Shown: positions 49,288 to 57,862 of the stretch, piece after piece
Layout of the letters: each line of letters starts with the position of its first letter
Numbering within the stretch: position 1 is the stretch's first letter
Source of the DNA: an uncultured Alistipes sp.
GTDB lineage: Bacteria; Bacteroidota; Bacteroidia; Bacteroidales; Rikenellaceae
DNA length: 64,000 nucleotides
Direction of reading: 5' to 3'
Assembly: GCA_910583985.1 (NCBI GenBank)
Contig: CAJTYA010000009.1
Span: 43,262-107,261, forward strand
The notes under the pieces: generated by a model
Told to the model about the DNA's origin: nothing
Databases searched by the model: none
Seen by the model: only the letters and a program-made list of their open reading frames with translations
Program-made: the position numbers and the translations under genes

Positions 49288-49986
49288 TTATTTGGTTTCA
49301 ACCGATTTGGGATCTATCTGCAAGCCGGGGCTCATCGTCGTAGACAGGAACACACTCTGCACGTAGGTACCTTTGGCGGTCGTCGGTTTGAGTTTGATGA
49401 TCGTGTTCATAAACTCGTTGGCGTTATCGACGATCTGCTCAGGGGTGAAAGTCACTTTTCCGATCGAAGAGTGAACGATACCGAATTTGTCGACCTTGAA
49501 GTCGATCTTACCGGCCTTCACTTCCTTGACGGCCTTTCCGACTTCCATCGTCACGGTACCGGTCTTGGGGTTCGGCATCAGGCCGCGCGGTCCCAGAACA
49601 CGTCCGAGCGCGCCCACCTTGGCCATCACATTGGGAGTCGTGATGATGACGTCCACATCGGTCCAACCGCCTTTGATCTTTTCGATGTATTCGTCCAGAC
49701 CCACGTAATCGGCACCCGCTTCCTTGGCCTCCGTTTCCTTTTCGGGCGTACAGAGCACCAATACGCGAACCGTTTTGCCCGTACCGTGGGGGAGCGTCAC
49801 GACGCCGCGCACCATCTGGTTGGACTTGCGGGGATCGACTCCGAGCCGCACGTCCAAATCGACGGAAGCATCAAATTTCGTAAAGGTAATCTCCTTTAGA
49901 AGAGCCGCCGCCTCTCCGAGCTTGTAGACTTTATTGGGCTCGATCTTAGCGAGAACTGCTTTTCTATTTTTGGTCAGCTTACTCAT
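49288..49986 (-). CDS. rplA: 50S ribosomal protein L1 (uL1)
   Basis: 232 residues, mobile stalk protein near the E site. MSKLTKNRKAVLAKIEPNKV at the start and GTVTMEVGKAVKEVKAGKID with the C-terminal IKLKPTTAKGTYVQSVFLS. 15 bp after rplK. Confidence 0.98.
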   Translation of the reverse strand: MSKLTKNRKAVLAKIEPNKVYKLGEAAALLKEITFTKFDASVDLDVRLGVDPRKSNQMVRGVVTLPHGTGKTVRVLVLCTPEKETEAKEAGADYVGLDEYIEKIKGGWTDVDVIITTPNVMAKVGALGRVLGPRGLMPNPKTGTVTMEVGKAVKEVKAGKIDFKVDKFGIVHSSIGKVTFTPEQIVDNANEFMNTIIKLKPTTAKGTYVQSVFLSTTMSPGLQIDPKSVETK

Positions 49987-50001
49987 CTCTGGTAATTTTT
50001 A

Positions 50002-50439
50002 TCAATTAGGAAATTCACCAACGACATCGATACCCATGCTACGTGCGGTACCGGCCACCATACGCATTGCGGCTTCAACGGTAAAGCAGTTCATATCGGT
50101 CATTTTGTCCTGAGCGATCTCTTTGATCTGGTCCCAAGTCACCTTACCCACCTTCTTGCGGTTGGGCTCGGCCGATCCGGACTGCAATTTCGCTGCTTCC
50201 TTGAGCTGTACGGCTACCGGCGGCTGCTTGATGATAAAGTCGAACGACTTATCGCTATACACGGTGATGATGACAGGAAGAACTTTGCCTGCCTTGTCCT
50301 GAGTCCTCGCATTGAACTGCTTACAGAAATCCATAATGTTCACGCCTTTGGAACCCAGAGCGGGACCCACCGGGGGCGAAGGATTCGCGGCACCGCCTTT
50401 GATCTGCAGTTTGATAAACGCAGCAACCTCTTTTGCCAT
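50002..50439 (-). CDS. rplK: 50S ribosomal protein L11 (uL11)
   Basis: 145 residues. N-terminal domain KLQIKGGAANPSPPVGPALG with the prolines where thiostrepton acts, and C-terminal rRNA-binding domain. Needed for stringent-response activation of RelA-type enzymes. 16 bp after nusG. Confidence 0.98.
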   Translation of the reverse strand: MAKEVAAFIKLQIKGGAANPSPPVGPALGSKGVNIMDFCKQFNARTQDKAGKVLPVIITVYSDKSFDFIIKQPPVAVQLKEAAKLQSGSAEPNRKKVGKVTWDQIKEIAQDKMTDMNCFTVEAAMRMVAGTARSMGIDVVGEFPN

Positions 50440-50455
50440 AATTTTCCTTGGTTAA

Positions 50456-51013
50456 TTATTCTTTTTCAACTTGCATGAAGCTCAACTCCATAGGAGTCTT
50501 GCGCCCGAATATCTTCACGGAAACCGTGAGTTTCTTCCGCTCGTTGTCCACCGCCTCGATCGTTCCCGAAAAACTGGAGAACGGACCATCGGTCACCTTG
50601 ACGGTTTCGCCTTCGAAGAAAGGAACTTCGTTTTCCTCCTCGCTAACGCTCAATTCATCGACACGTCCTAAAATGCGGCTCACTTCTTGGGGGCGCAGAG
50701 GGGTTGCCTCCATAGTAGAAGCCTTGGTGTCTCCGAGGAAGCCTAAGACGTTAGGCGTATTGCGAAGCATAAACGGGATTTCGCCTACCAGAGCCGCTTC
50801 GACCAGCACATAGCCCGGATAAGACACACGTTCCCTACTGATCTTCTTACCGTTTTTGATTTGGTAAACTTTCTCGGTGGGAATCAGAACTTGGGAGATG
50901 TAGTCTTCGAGGTGCGAGTTGTGAACTTCGGTTTCGATGTACTCCTTCACCTTTTTTTCCTTACCTCCGATGGCACGGATGACGTACCACTGTTTCTGGT
51001 CTTTGTCGCTCAT
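50456..51013 (-). CDS. nusG: transcription termination/antitermination factor NusG
   Basis: 185 residues. NGN domain starts MSDKDQKQWYVIRAIGGKEK, contains SYPGYVLVEA and ends with a KOW domain (FEGETVKVTDGPFSSFSG). Couples RNA polymerase to Rho or to the ribosome through S10. 31 bp after secE. Confidence 0.97.
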   Translation of the reverse strand: MSDKDQKQWYVIRAIGGKEKKVKEYIETEVHNSHLEDYISQVLIPTEKVYQIKNGKKISRERVSYPGYVLVEAALVGEIPFMLRNTPNVLGFLGDTKASTMEATPLRPQEVSRILGRVDELSVSEEENEVPFFEGETVKVTDGPFSSFSGTIEAVDNERKKLTVSVKIFGRKTPMELSFMQVEKE

Positions 51014-51044
51014 CTTTATTCCTCCTTACCTTTGCAATAAAGAA

Positions 51045-51236
51045 TCAATAAAGAATGCTATATATGGCCTTCATGATGTTTTCGAAAGCCAAGTCCATCA
51101 CGAGCACAACCGCAGCGAATAACAGGGAAGCAACCATGACAATTACCGCTGAATTGGACAACTGACTCCATGACGGCCAAGAGACTTTCTCGACAAGCTC
51201 GGCATAGGCGTTTTTAACGTAATTTATGAATCTCAT
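51045..51236 (-). CDS. secE: preprotein translocase subunit SecE
   Basis: 63 residues with one membrane helix (about 30-50, VIVMVASLLFAAVVLVMDLA) preceded by the amphipathic VEKVSWPSWSQL motif that clamps SecY. The single-helix form is the norm outside enterobacteria. It follows tRNA-Trp by 13 bp. Confidence 0.96.
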   Translation of the reverse strand: MRFINYVKNAYAELVEKVSWPSWSQLSNSAVIVMVASLLFAAVVLVMDLAFENIMKAIYSILY

Positions 51237-51249
51237 CGTTGTAACGTTT

Positions 51250-51323
51250 TGGCACGAGTGGAGAGATTCGAACTCCCATCAACGGTTTTGGAGACCGCTA
51301 TTCTACCCTTGAACTACACTCGT
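51250..51323 (-). tRNA. tRNA-Trp (anticodon CCA)
   Basis: Cloverleaf with acceptor ACGAGTG/CACTCGT, anticodon loop TCTCCAAAA, T-loop GTTCGAATC; 3' CCA is encoded. Sits between tuf and secE as in other Bacteroidales. Confidence 0.95.
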
Positions 51324-51328
51324 TTGTA

Positions 51329-51354
51329 AGGACGGCGCCGGCAAGCGCCGTCCT
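51329..51354 (-). promoter_or_regulatory. hairpin between tuf and tRNA-Trp
   Basis: Perfect 10-bp stem AGGACGGCGC (51329-51338) with its complement (51345-51354), 6-nt loop, no T-tract downstream on minus. Lies 17 bp after the tuf stop and 6 bp before the tRNA. May protect the tuf mRNA 3' end after tRNA processing, or attenuate. Confidence 0.6.
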
Positions 51355-51370
51355 CGGAACATATCGAATA

Positions 51371-52558
51371 CTATTCGATGATCTTGGTGATCTGACCGGC
51401 ACCCACGGTACGACCGCCTTCGCGGATAGCGAAACGCAGACCGAGGTTGAGGGCAACGGGATAGATCAGCGTTACGGTGATCGTCACGTTGTCGCCCGGC
51501 ATAACCATTTCCACGCCTTCCGGAAGTTCCACTTCTCCCGTTACGTCGAGGGTACGGAGGTAGAACTGCGGACGGTATTTGTGGTGGAACGGCGTGTGAC
51601 GGCCGCCTTCTTCTTTCTTCAGGATGTAGACTTCGGCTTCGAACTTGGTGTGCGGAGTGATCGAACCCGGTTTGGCGACTACCATACCGCGTTTCACGTC
51701 TTTCTTGTCGATACCGCGCATCAGCAGACCTACGTTATCGCCGGCTTCACCGGAGTCGAGCAGCTTGCGGAACATTTCCACACCCGTACAGGTCGAAGTC
51801 ATGGATTTTTCGGCCAGACCGATGATTTCCACGGGGTCGCCCACCTTGATCACACCGGTTTCCACACGACCCGTCAGTACGGTACCGCGACCGGTGATCG
51901 AGAAGACGTCTTCCACCGGCATCAGGAACGGTTTTTCGTTTTCACGCGGAGGAATCGGAATGTAGGTATCTACGGCTTCCATCAGTTCCATGATCTTGTC
52001 TTCCCACTGGGGTTCGCCGTTCAGGCCGCCCAGTGCGGAACCGCGGATGATAGGAGCGTTGTCGCCGTCGAATTCGTATTTGCTCAGCAGGTCGCGGACT
52101 TCGAGTTCCACGAGGTCGAGCATTTCGGGGTCGTCCACCATGTCGCACTTGTTCAGGAACACGACAATTCTCGGCACGTTCACCTGACGGGCGAGCAGCA
52201 CGTGCTCGTTGGTCTGGGGCATCGGACCGTCGGTAGCGGCGACCACGAGGATGGCACCGTCCATCTGAGCAGCACCCGTTACCATGTTCTTCACATAGTC
52301 GGCGTGGCCCGGACAGTCCACGTGAGCGTAGTGACGGTTGGCCGTCTGGTATTCCACGTGAGCGGTGTTGATGGTGATACCGCGTTCCTTTTCTTCGGGA
52401 GCGTTGTCGATCGAGTCGAAAGAACGAAGTTCAGAGAGACCTTTTTTCGCGAGAACGGTGGTAATCGCTGCGGTAAGGGTCGTTTTACCGTGGTCTACGT
52501 GTCCGATCGTACCGATGTTCACATGCGGTTTGGACCTGTCGAATTTTTCTTTTGCCAT
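51371..52558 (-). CDS. tuf: elongation factor Tu
   Basis: 395 residues. G1 GHVDHGKTTLTAAI (about 18-31), G2 switch DNAPEEKERGITINTAH, G3 DCPGHADYVKNMV, G4 NKCD. Delivers aminoacyl-tRNA to the ribosome. It follows tRNA-Tyr by 210 bp in the Bacteroidota order and precedes tRNA-Trp. This is the only tuf in the window. Confidence 0.99.
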   Translation of the reverse strand: MAKEKFDRSKPHVNIGTIGHVDHGKTTLTAAITTVLAKKGLSELRSFDSIDNAPEEKERGITINTAHVEYQTANRHYAHVDCPGHADYVKNMVTGAAQMDGAILVVAATDGPMPQTNEHVLLARQVNVPRIVVFLNKCDMVDDPEMLDLVELEVRDLLSKYEFDGDNAPIIRGSALGGLNGEPQWEDKIMELMEAVDTYIPIPPRENEKPFLMPVEDVFSITGRGTVLTGRVETGVIKVGDPVEIIGLAEKSMTSTCTGVEMFRKLLDSGEAGDNVGLLMRGIDKKDVKRGMVVAKPGSITPHTKFEAEVYILKKEEGGRHTPFHHKYRPQFYLRTLDVTGEVELPEGVEMVMPGDNVTITVTLIYPVALNLGLRFAIREGGRTVGAGQITKIIE

Positions 52559-52768
52559 ATCTGTAATCTATTTTTAGGAATAATTGTTCCCGTAAAAACA
52601 TTTTCCTTTTCAAAACCTTGTCGGGGCATACCCCGCGAAACGCCGTTCCGCCCGAGCGGACCCGACTCCGCGACCCTTCGTCCGGAAGACCGACGCCCTA
52701 CCGCCGAGCCGCTTCCGCGATTCCCGGCGCTGCGCTCCGATCGCTCGCCGCGCATACCGGCATTTTCG

Positions 52769-52851
52769 TGGGCGGAGATGGATTCGAACCACCGAAGTCG
52801 AAAGACAGCAGATTTACAGTCTGCCCCATTTGGCCACTCTGGTATCCGCCC
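52769..52851 (-). tRNA. tRNA-Tyr (anticodon GTA)
   Basis: Class II tRNA of 83 nt with long variable arm; acceptor GGGCGGA/TCCGCCC, anticodon stem CAGACTGTAAATCTG, T-loop GTTCGAATC. The CCA is not encoded. Confidence 0.95.
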
Positions 52852-52893
52852 CAGTCACACACGGCCCGCTCCGCAACGGCAGCGGAACCGCAG

Positions 52894-52967
52894 AGCCGAT
52901 GGAGGGATTCGAACCCCCGACCAGCTGATTACAAATCAGCTGCTCTGGCCAACTGAGCTACATCGGC
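52894..52967 (-). tRNA. tRNA-Thr (anticodon TGT)
   Basis: 74 nt; acceptor GCCGATG/CATCGGC, anticodon stem-loop CTGATTTGTAATCAG, T-loop GTTCGAATC. First element of the tRNA-tuf-rpoBC transcript; CCA not encoded. Confidence 0.95.
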
Positions 52968-52990
52968 AGTTTACAGCACTTTAGGGTTGG

Positions 52991-53021
52991 CAAAAATACG
53001 AATAATTTCTTAATGCACAAA
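52991..53021 (-). promoter_or_regulatory. promoter of the tRNA-Thr to rpoC transcript
   Basis: Minus strand TTTG (53021-53018), 19-bp spacer ending TTATTCG, TATTTTTG (52998-52991). Predicted start about 52984, some 17 nt before the tRNA. One of the best promoter matches in the window. Confidence 0.85.
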
Positions 53022-53419
53022 TAATATGCACCGAAAATTTAATCGTTTCCGCCGTTTTGTATCGAATTCCCGCCGTTTCGTACACGACGGACGAATACAA
53101 AATCGGCGTCAAAGATACGATGTATTTTTGTAATAATGAAATTTTTTATTCCAAATACGTCGCTCCGGCCGGAATTTGTAACATTTTATCCACAATTGCC
53201 TTCTTTTCGGAACCAAAGCGGCAGGCAAAAAAAGATCGGCCTGAGGATCGGCGGCAGGAATTTCGCCCCGAAAAATCTATATTTGCAGGAGGATCGTTCC
53301 CCGGTACGGCCCGTTTCCGACACGACCGCGCGACCGAGCACAAGGGAAAGCGGTCCGAAGCGTCCGTCCGCCGACCGACCGGAAACGGCGGCAGCGCCGT
53401 CCGTCCACACGCCTGCATC
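53022..53419. other. intergenic region before yjbQ
   Basis: About 400 bp, AT-rich at first, then GC-rich. TATATTTG at 53278-53285 may be the yjbQ -7 box; TATTTTTG occurs near 53123 without partner. No gene is seen. Confidence 0.5.
53278..53285 (+). promoter_or_regulatory. -7 box upstream of yjbQ (TATATTTG)
   Basis: Exact TAnnTTTG match about 135 bp before the ATG; no convincing -33 element. Confidence 0.4.
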
Positions 53420-53833
53420 ATGATCGCACAAAAAGAATTCACGCTCGCGCCCCGTCCCCAAGGGTTCCACCTCATCACCGAAGAGGTGTTGCGCCACCTG
53501 CCGCCGCTGCCCCGCACGGGACTGCTGCACCTGTTCATCCGACACACCTCGGCCGCACTGAGCCTCAACGAGAACGCCGATCCGGACGTCCGCACCGATC
53601 TGGAATCCGTATTCGACCGCCTCGTCCCCGAACGCGAGCCCTATTACATCCACACGCTCGAAGGGGACGACGACATGCCGGCCCACGCCAAATCGACGCT
53701 CGCGGGAGCCTCCCTTACAATCCCCGTCACACGGGGCCGCCTCGGTCTGGGTACGTGGCAGGGCATCTACCTCTGCGAATTCCGCCGTCACGGCGGCCCG
53801 CGACGGATCGTCGCCACGGTCATGGGAGAGTGA
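53420..53833 (+). CDS. yjbQ: YjbQ family protein (UPF0047)
   Basis: 137 residues starting MIAQKEFTLAPRPQGFHLIT at the ATG at 53420. The conserved HTSAALSLNENADPDVRTDL and HAKSTLAGASLTIPV segments, with histidines grouped in a shared site, place it in the YjbQ family, some members of which have weak thiamine-phosphate synthase activity; the physiological role is unsettled. The longer open frame upstream lacks homology. Confidence 0.92.
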   Translation: MIAQKEFTLAPRPQGFHLITEEVLRHLPPLPRTGLLHLFIRHTSAALSLNENADPDVRTDLESVFDRLVPEREPYYIHTLEGDDDMPAHAKSTLAGASLTIPVTRGRLGLGTWQGIYLCEFRRHGGPRRIVATVMGE

Positions 53834-54027
53834 TTCGTCCGGAGAGGTACGCCGGCCGTTCCGTCGTCCGTCCTTCGCGGCCCGGACAAACGGGCGAAAC
53901 GGAACCGGACGACCGATGTTTTCGCCGGCAGACGAAACGGCAGCGAACGATTCGCCCTCCACGGACGGACATACAACCCGGCCCGCCCGGCTCCCGACCG
54001 AACGGACTCCGGCAGGCGGCTCCGGCC

Positions 54028-54069
54028 GAATAAACAAAAGGCCCGACGATTCGGACCTTTCGTTTATTC
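54028..54069 (-). terminator. terminator of rnr
   Basis: 19-nt arms 54028-54046 and 54051-54069. The two mismatches seen on plus become G-U pairs on the minus strand, so the RNA hairpin belongs to rnr, 61 bp past its stop. The A/T-rich outer stem supplies the U-run. Confidence 0.8.
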
Positions 54070-54129
54070 CTCATTCGGTTGTCTGCCGTGAAAACGACGG
54101 GCCGCGACGGGCACGCCCCGATGCAAAGG

Positions 54130-56325
54130 CTACTCCACCGCCACCGCCTCCTTCGTATCGAAGTCGTAGGTGGCCACCAGATCGAAGTCGAGCTGCTTGC
54201 GCTGCAAGTCGGCGCGTACCACGCGGATGCGTACCTCGTCGCCGAGCGTGAACGTCCGGCCGTGTTCGCGTCCGCGGACGGCGTAGTTGTCCTCGTCGAA
54301 GAGATAGAAGTCGTCCGTCATGTCGCGCAACGCGACCATGCCTTCGATCTTCGTATCCTCCAGCTCAACGTAAATGCCCCACTCGGTGATGCCCGAAATG
54401 TGGCCGTCGAACTCCTTGTCCAACTTGTCGAGCATGAATTCGACCATCTTGTACTTGATGGACGCCCGTTCGGCTTCGGCCGCCCGCACCTCCATGGCCG
54501 AGGAGTGTTCGCACATCTTTTCGTAATACTCCTTCTCCTCGGAGCTCCCGCCCGCCAGATAATGCGCCAGCAGACGATGCACCATCATGTCGGGATAGCG
54601 CCGGATGGGCGACGTGAAATGCGTATAATAGTCGAACGCCAGACCGTAGTGTCCGATGTTGTCGGTCGTATAGGTCGCCTTGGCCATCGAACGGATTGCC
54701 AGCGTCGAAATGATATTCTCCTCCTTGCGGCCGCGGATTTTCTTCATCAGCCGGTTGATCTCCTTGGCCACGGCCCGGTCGGCCTGCGCCCGCATCGAAT
54801 ACCCGAACCGAAGCACGAAACTACGGAACTGCGCCAGCTTGTCGGCATTGGGCCTGTCGTGGACCCGATAGACGAACGTCCGCTCGGCATTGCGGCCGCC
54901 TTCGCGCTTGCGGCCCACGAACTCGGCCACCTTGCGGTTGGCCAGCAGCATGAACTCTTCGACGAGCTGGTTCGACTCTTTCATTTCCTTGAAATAGACG
55001 CGCAACGGCTTGCCGTTCTCGTCCAACTCGAACTTGGCCTCCTCCCTTTCGAAACCGATCGACCCGTTGCGGAAACGCTCCTTGCGCAACGTCTGAGCCA
55101 AACGGTTGAGCGTCAGCATCTCGTCGGCATAGTCGCCCGCCCCCGTTTCGATCACCTCCTGTGCCTCCTGATAGGTGAAGCGACGGTCGGAATAGATAAT
55201 CGTCCGACCGAACCATTGCCCGTGCACCTGCGCCTGCTCGTCGAGCTCGAACACGGCCGAGAAACACAGTTTCTCCTCGTTGGGTCGCAGCGAGCACAAA
55301 CCGTTCGAGAGCCGTTCGGGCAACATCGGGATCGTCCGGTCCACCAGATAGACCGACGTGGCCCGCTGCTGGCCCTCCGTGTCGATCACGTCGCCCGGAT
55401 GCACGTAATAGGTCACGTCGGCGATATGCACGCCGACTTCGTAATTTCCGTTGTCGAGCCTGCGCACCGACAGCGCATCGTCGAAGTCCTTCGCGTCGGC
55501 CGGGTCGATCGTAAACGTCGTTACGCCCCGCATGTCGCGCCGTGCGGCGATCTCCTCGGCGGGAATCGCTTCGGGAATCCTTTCGGCCGCACGCTCCACC
55601 TCTTCGGGATAGCTGTACGGCAAATCGAACTCGGCCAGAATGGCGTGCATTTCGGTATCGTTGTCGCCCGGCGTGCCGAACACATCGACGATCCGACCTT
55701 CGGGACTCTTCATCGTATCGGGCCAACCGGTGATCTCCACCAGCACCTTGCGTCCGCTGACGGCGCCTTTCAACCCCCGTGCGGGGATAAAGATATCGAC
55801 CGGCATCTTGCGGTTGTCCACCCGCACGAAAGCATAGCTCTCCTTCTCGTCCGTCTCCACGACACCGACGTATTTCCTCGCCGAACGTTCGACGATCTCG
55901 ACGACCTCGCCTTCGGGATTGCCGTGACGGCCCCGGCGCGTGACGGCCACCTTCACCCGGTCGCCGTGCAGCGCATGGCCCGCATGCGAAGCGTTGACGT
56001 AAATATCCTTGTCGCAGCCCTCCACGATCACGTAGAGCGCCCCGGAAGAGGTCATGTCCACCACGCCTTCGACGACATCCCGACGGGAACGGTTCAAGCG
56101 GTACTTCCCGTCCGCGACCGCCTCGATCGCGCCCTCTTCGAAAAGCGTACGCACGATTCCCCGCACCCGCTCCTTCTCATCGCGTGTCACGGCCCCGGTG
56201 GCCGCAATGAGGTTCTTCACCGAATAGCGCTTGTCCGGCAACGAACGGAACAGTTCCACGATCAACGCCGTGGCATCCTTTCGCCGCATGTCCTCCCGCG
56301 AGGACTTTTTCTTCTTCTTTACCAT
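54130..56325 (-). CDS. rnr: ribonuclease R (RNase II family)
   Basis: 731 residues, processive 3'-5' exoribonuclease that degrades structured RNA. N-terminal Lys-rich MVKKKKKSSREDMRRKD and a winged-helix part, two cold-shock-like domains (about 80-220), the RNB domain with the metal-binding DPADAKDFDDALS (about 275-290) and RPNEEKLCFSAVFELD, and the S1 domain (about 640-720, FDGHISGITEWGIYVEL). The open frame reaches 380 codons further, but the -7 box at 56353-56346 and the family N-terminus favour the ATG at 56325. Confidence 0.95.
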   Translation of the reverse strand: MVKKKKKSSREDMRRKDATALIVELFRSLPDKRYSVKNLIAATGAVTRDEKERVRGIVRTLFEEGAIEAVADGKYRLNRSRRDVVEGVVDMTSSGALYVIVEGCDKDIYVNASHAGHALHGDRVKVAVTRRGRHGNPEGEVVEIVERSARKYVGVVETDEKESYAFVRVDNRKMPVDIFIPARGLKGAVSGRKVLVEITGWPDTMKSPEGRIVDVFGTPGDNDTEMHAILAEFDLPYSYPEEVERAAERIPEAIPAEEIAARRDMRGVTTFTIDPADAKDFDDALSVRRLDNGNYEVGVHIADVTYYVHPGDVIDTEGQQRATSVYLVDRTIPMLPERLSNGLCSLRPNEEKLCFSAVFELDEQAQVHGQWFGRTIIYSDRRFTYQEAQEVIETGAGDYADEMLTLNRLAQTLRKERFRNGSIGFEREEAKFELDENGKPLRVYFKEMKESNQLVEEFMLLANRKVAEFVGRKREGGRNAERTFVYRVHDRPNADKLAQFRSFVLRFGYSMRAQADRAVAKEINRLMKKIRGRKEENIISTLAIRSMAKATYTTDNIGHYGLAFDYYTHFTSPIRRYPDMMVHRLLAHYLAGGSSEEKEYYEKMCEHSSAMEVRAAEAERASIKYKMVEFMLDKLDKEFDGHISGITEWGIYVELEDTKIEGMVALRDMTDDFYLFDEDNYAVRGREHGRTFTLGDEVRIRVVRADLQRKQLDFDLVATYDFDTKEAVAVE

Positions 56326-56345
56326 ACTTTGTTTCTTGATCGGGA

Positions 56346-56353
56346 CAAAGTTA
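56346..56353 (-). promoter_or_regulatory. -7 box of rnr (TAACTTTG)
   Basis: Exact TAnnTTTG match 20 bases before the rnr ATG; no clear -33 element. Confidence 0.5.
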
Positions 56354-56359
56354 CGCAAA

Positions 56360-57511
56360 TATATCGGATTCCCCCTCTTTCGCCTCCGGTCTATCGCGGA
56401 ATCGCCCCGAAGGTCCTGCCGTTTCGCGACCGCACGCACTCCGCGAGCGGGACGGCCCGCGGCGAACATCCCGACCGCAGCGTTCCGGACGACAAGGGAT
56501 CCGATCCGCCCGACGGCACCAGCATACGGATTCCGCCACCGGAGCCCGCGGCCCCCCCCGACGGTGCCGGAGTCGAGAACATACCCTCGGTCGAACCGGA
56601 AAAGAAATCGGATATTCCGTCCGTCCACTGTCTTATGCAACCGACATACCGCAAATCCCGTTCCGCCCCCTGCGACCGAAGCCGCCATGACGCAGACCCT
56701 GTCGCGGAAACGGAAACGCCGTTGCGTTCGGGCATCCGAACCGCATGTCGGTCCGGATACCCGAACTCTCCAGCGTCTCCCGCAACGATTCCGCACCCGG
56801 CAGGGCGACGCACAGCGACCGTCCGAACCCGGCCCCGAAAGTTTTCGCCCCCCTCGTCCACACCGGTCCGCAGCATCTCGTCTTTTCCTACTCCGGACGA
56901 TTCCAAGGGTCACCTCCGCGACGTCAGGACGTCTTGGCTTCAGGTACCGTCTCCACCGGGAAGGCCCGTCCTGCACGATCGGCACGCGGTAACGCCGACG
57001 TTTTCCCGGCTGTCGAACACCATCCCATCCCCCCCTTCGCGCACGATCTCCCGTCCGGGAACGATCCGGGATGCACCAGCGCGAAACCGTGCCGGCACAC
57101 CGCAATAAGCCGCCTGCCCGCTTCGCGATCATCCGGTTCGGGAAGAAAAAATTCTCCACCCCCAAGGAAAACCTCCCTCCGCAACGTCCGTTCTCCGCCC
57201 GCCGACGCTCTGAAGTCGCACGGACGATCTCCCTGTCCCGAACGAAGCAGCCACTATTCGTCCCTCGCCGGCCCCCTCTTCCGACCTGCCGTCCGGACAA
57301 AAACGTCGTCGGACAACCGACGACCGGACGGGAAAAATCGCACCGGGACACCGACCCCGCACGCGACGGCGCACATCCGGCCGTTATGGCCCGACGGAAC
57401 ACGAAACGACCGAGCGCAACCCGGCAACAGTCCCGGCAACGGACGGCATCACCCCACGGCAAGCGGTGTCCCCGCCCCGTCGCCCGGCAAAAGAAGCCCG
57501 ATGCCCCGAAC
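56360..57511. other. GC-rich non-coding stretch between rnr and hpf
   Basis: About 1.15 kb, C-rich on plus. Long open frames exist in several phases but translate to Arg/Pro/Ser/Gly-rich sequence without motifs. No gene supported. Confidence 0.55.
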
Positions 57512-57543
57512 GAAAAAGGTGCCCGGAGCGACTCCGGACACCT
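57512..57543 (-). terminator. terminator after hpf
   Basis: 12-nt arms 57517-57528 and 57532-57543, one mismatch that is a G-U pair on the minus strand, followed by TTTTTCG. 24 bp after the hpf stop. Confidence 0.85.
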
Positions 57544-57566
57544 CGGTAAAAAATTCCATGCGGCGA

Positions 57567-57860
57567 TCAGCGCCGTTTTTCCTTATACTTGTCGATCTGT
57601 TTCTTGATCGCATCCAGACACAGGTCCACGGCCTCTTCGAAAGTCTTGCACCGGCGTTCGGCGAGCAGCTCGCCACCGGCCACCTCGATCTTCACTCCGG
57701 CCACCTTGTTGCCCTGCTCGTCGTCCTTGTCGATGCGCAACGTCACCACGGCGTTCAACGCATTTTCGACGAAACGGTCCATCTTGTCCATCTTCCCCTG
57801 AATGAAATCGACGAGTTTCTTGTCGGCATCGAATTTCACGGATTGAATCTTTACGTTCAT
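57567..57860 (-). CDS. hpf: ribosome hibernation promoting factor, short form
   Basis: 97 residues, HPF/YfiA (RaiA) domain only: MNVKIQSVKFDADKKLVDFI, then TLRIDKDDEQGNKVAGVKIE, ending in KKQIDKYKEKRR. Binds the decoding region of idle ribosomes. Without the C-terminal dimerisation domain of long HPF. It is 2 bp after the Xer-like gene and surely co-transcribed. Confidence 0.95.
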   Translation of the reverse strand: MNVKIQSVKFDADKKLVDFIQGKMDKMDRFVENALNAVVTLRIDKDDEQGNKVAGVKIEVAGGELLAERRCKTFEEAVDLCLDAIKKQIDKYKEKRR

Positions 57861-57862
57861 AA

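Noticed and set aside
54079..57108. 1009-codon plus-strand frame opposite rnr
   Set aside because: Antisense shadow of rnr; RNase R on the other strand explains the open frame.
56326..57462. N-terminal extension of the rnr frame by about 380 codons
   Set aside because: Arg/Gly/Ser-rich, contains the rnr -7 box, no homology; the family begins at the Lys-rich MVKKKKK.
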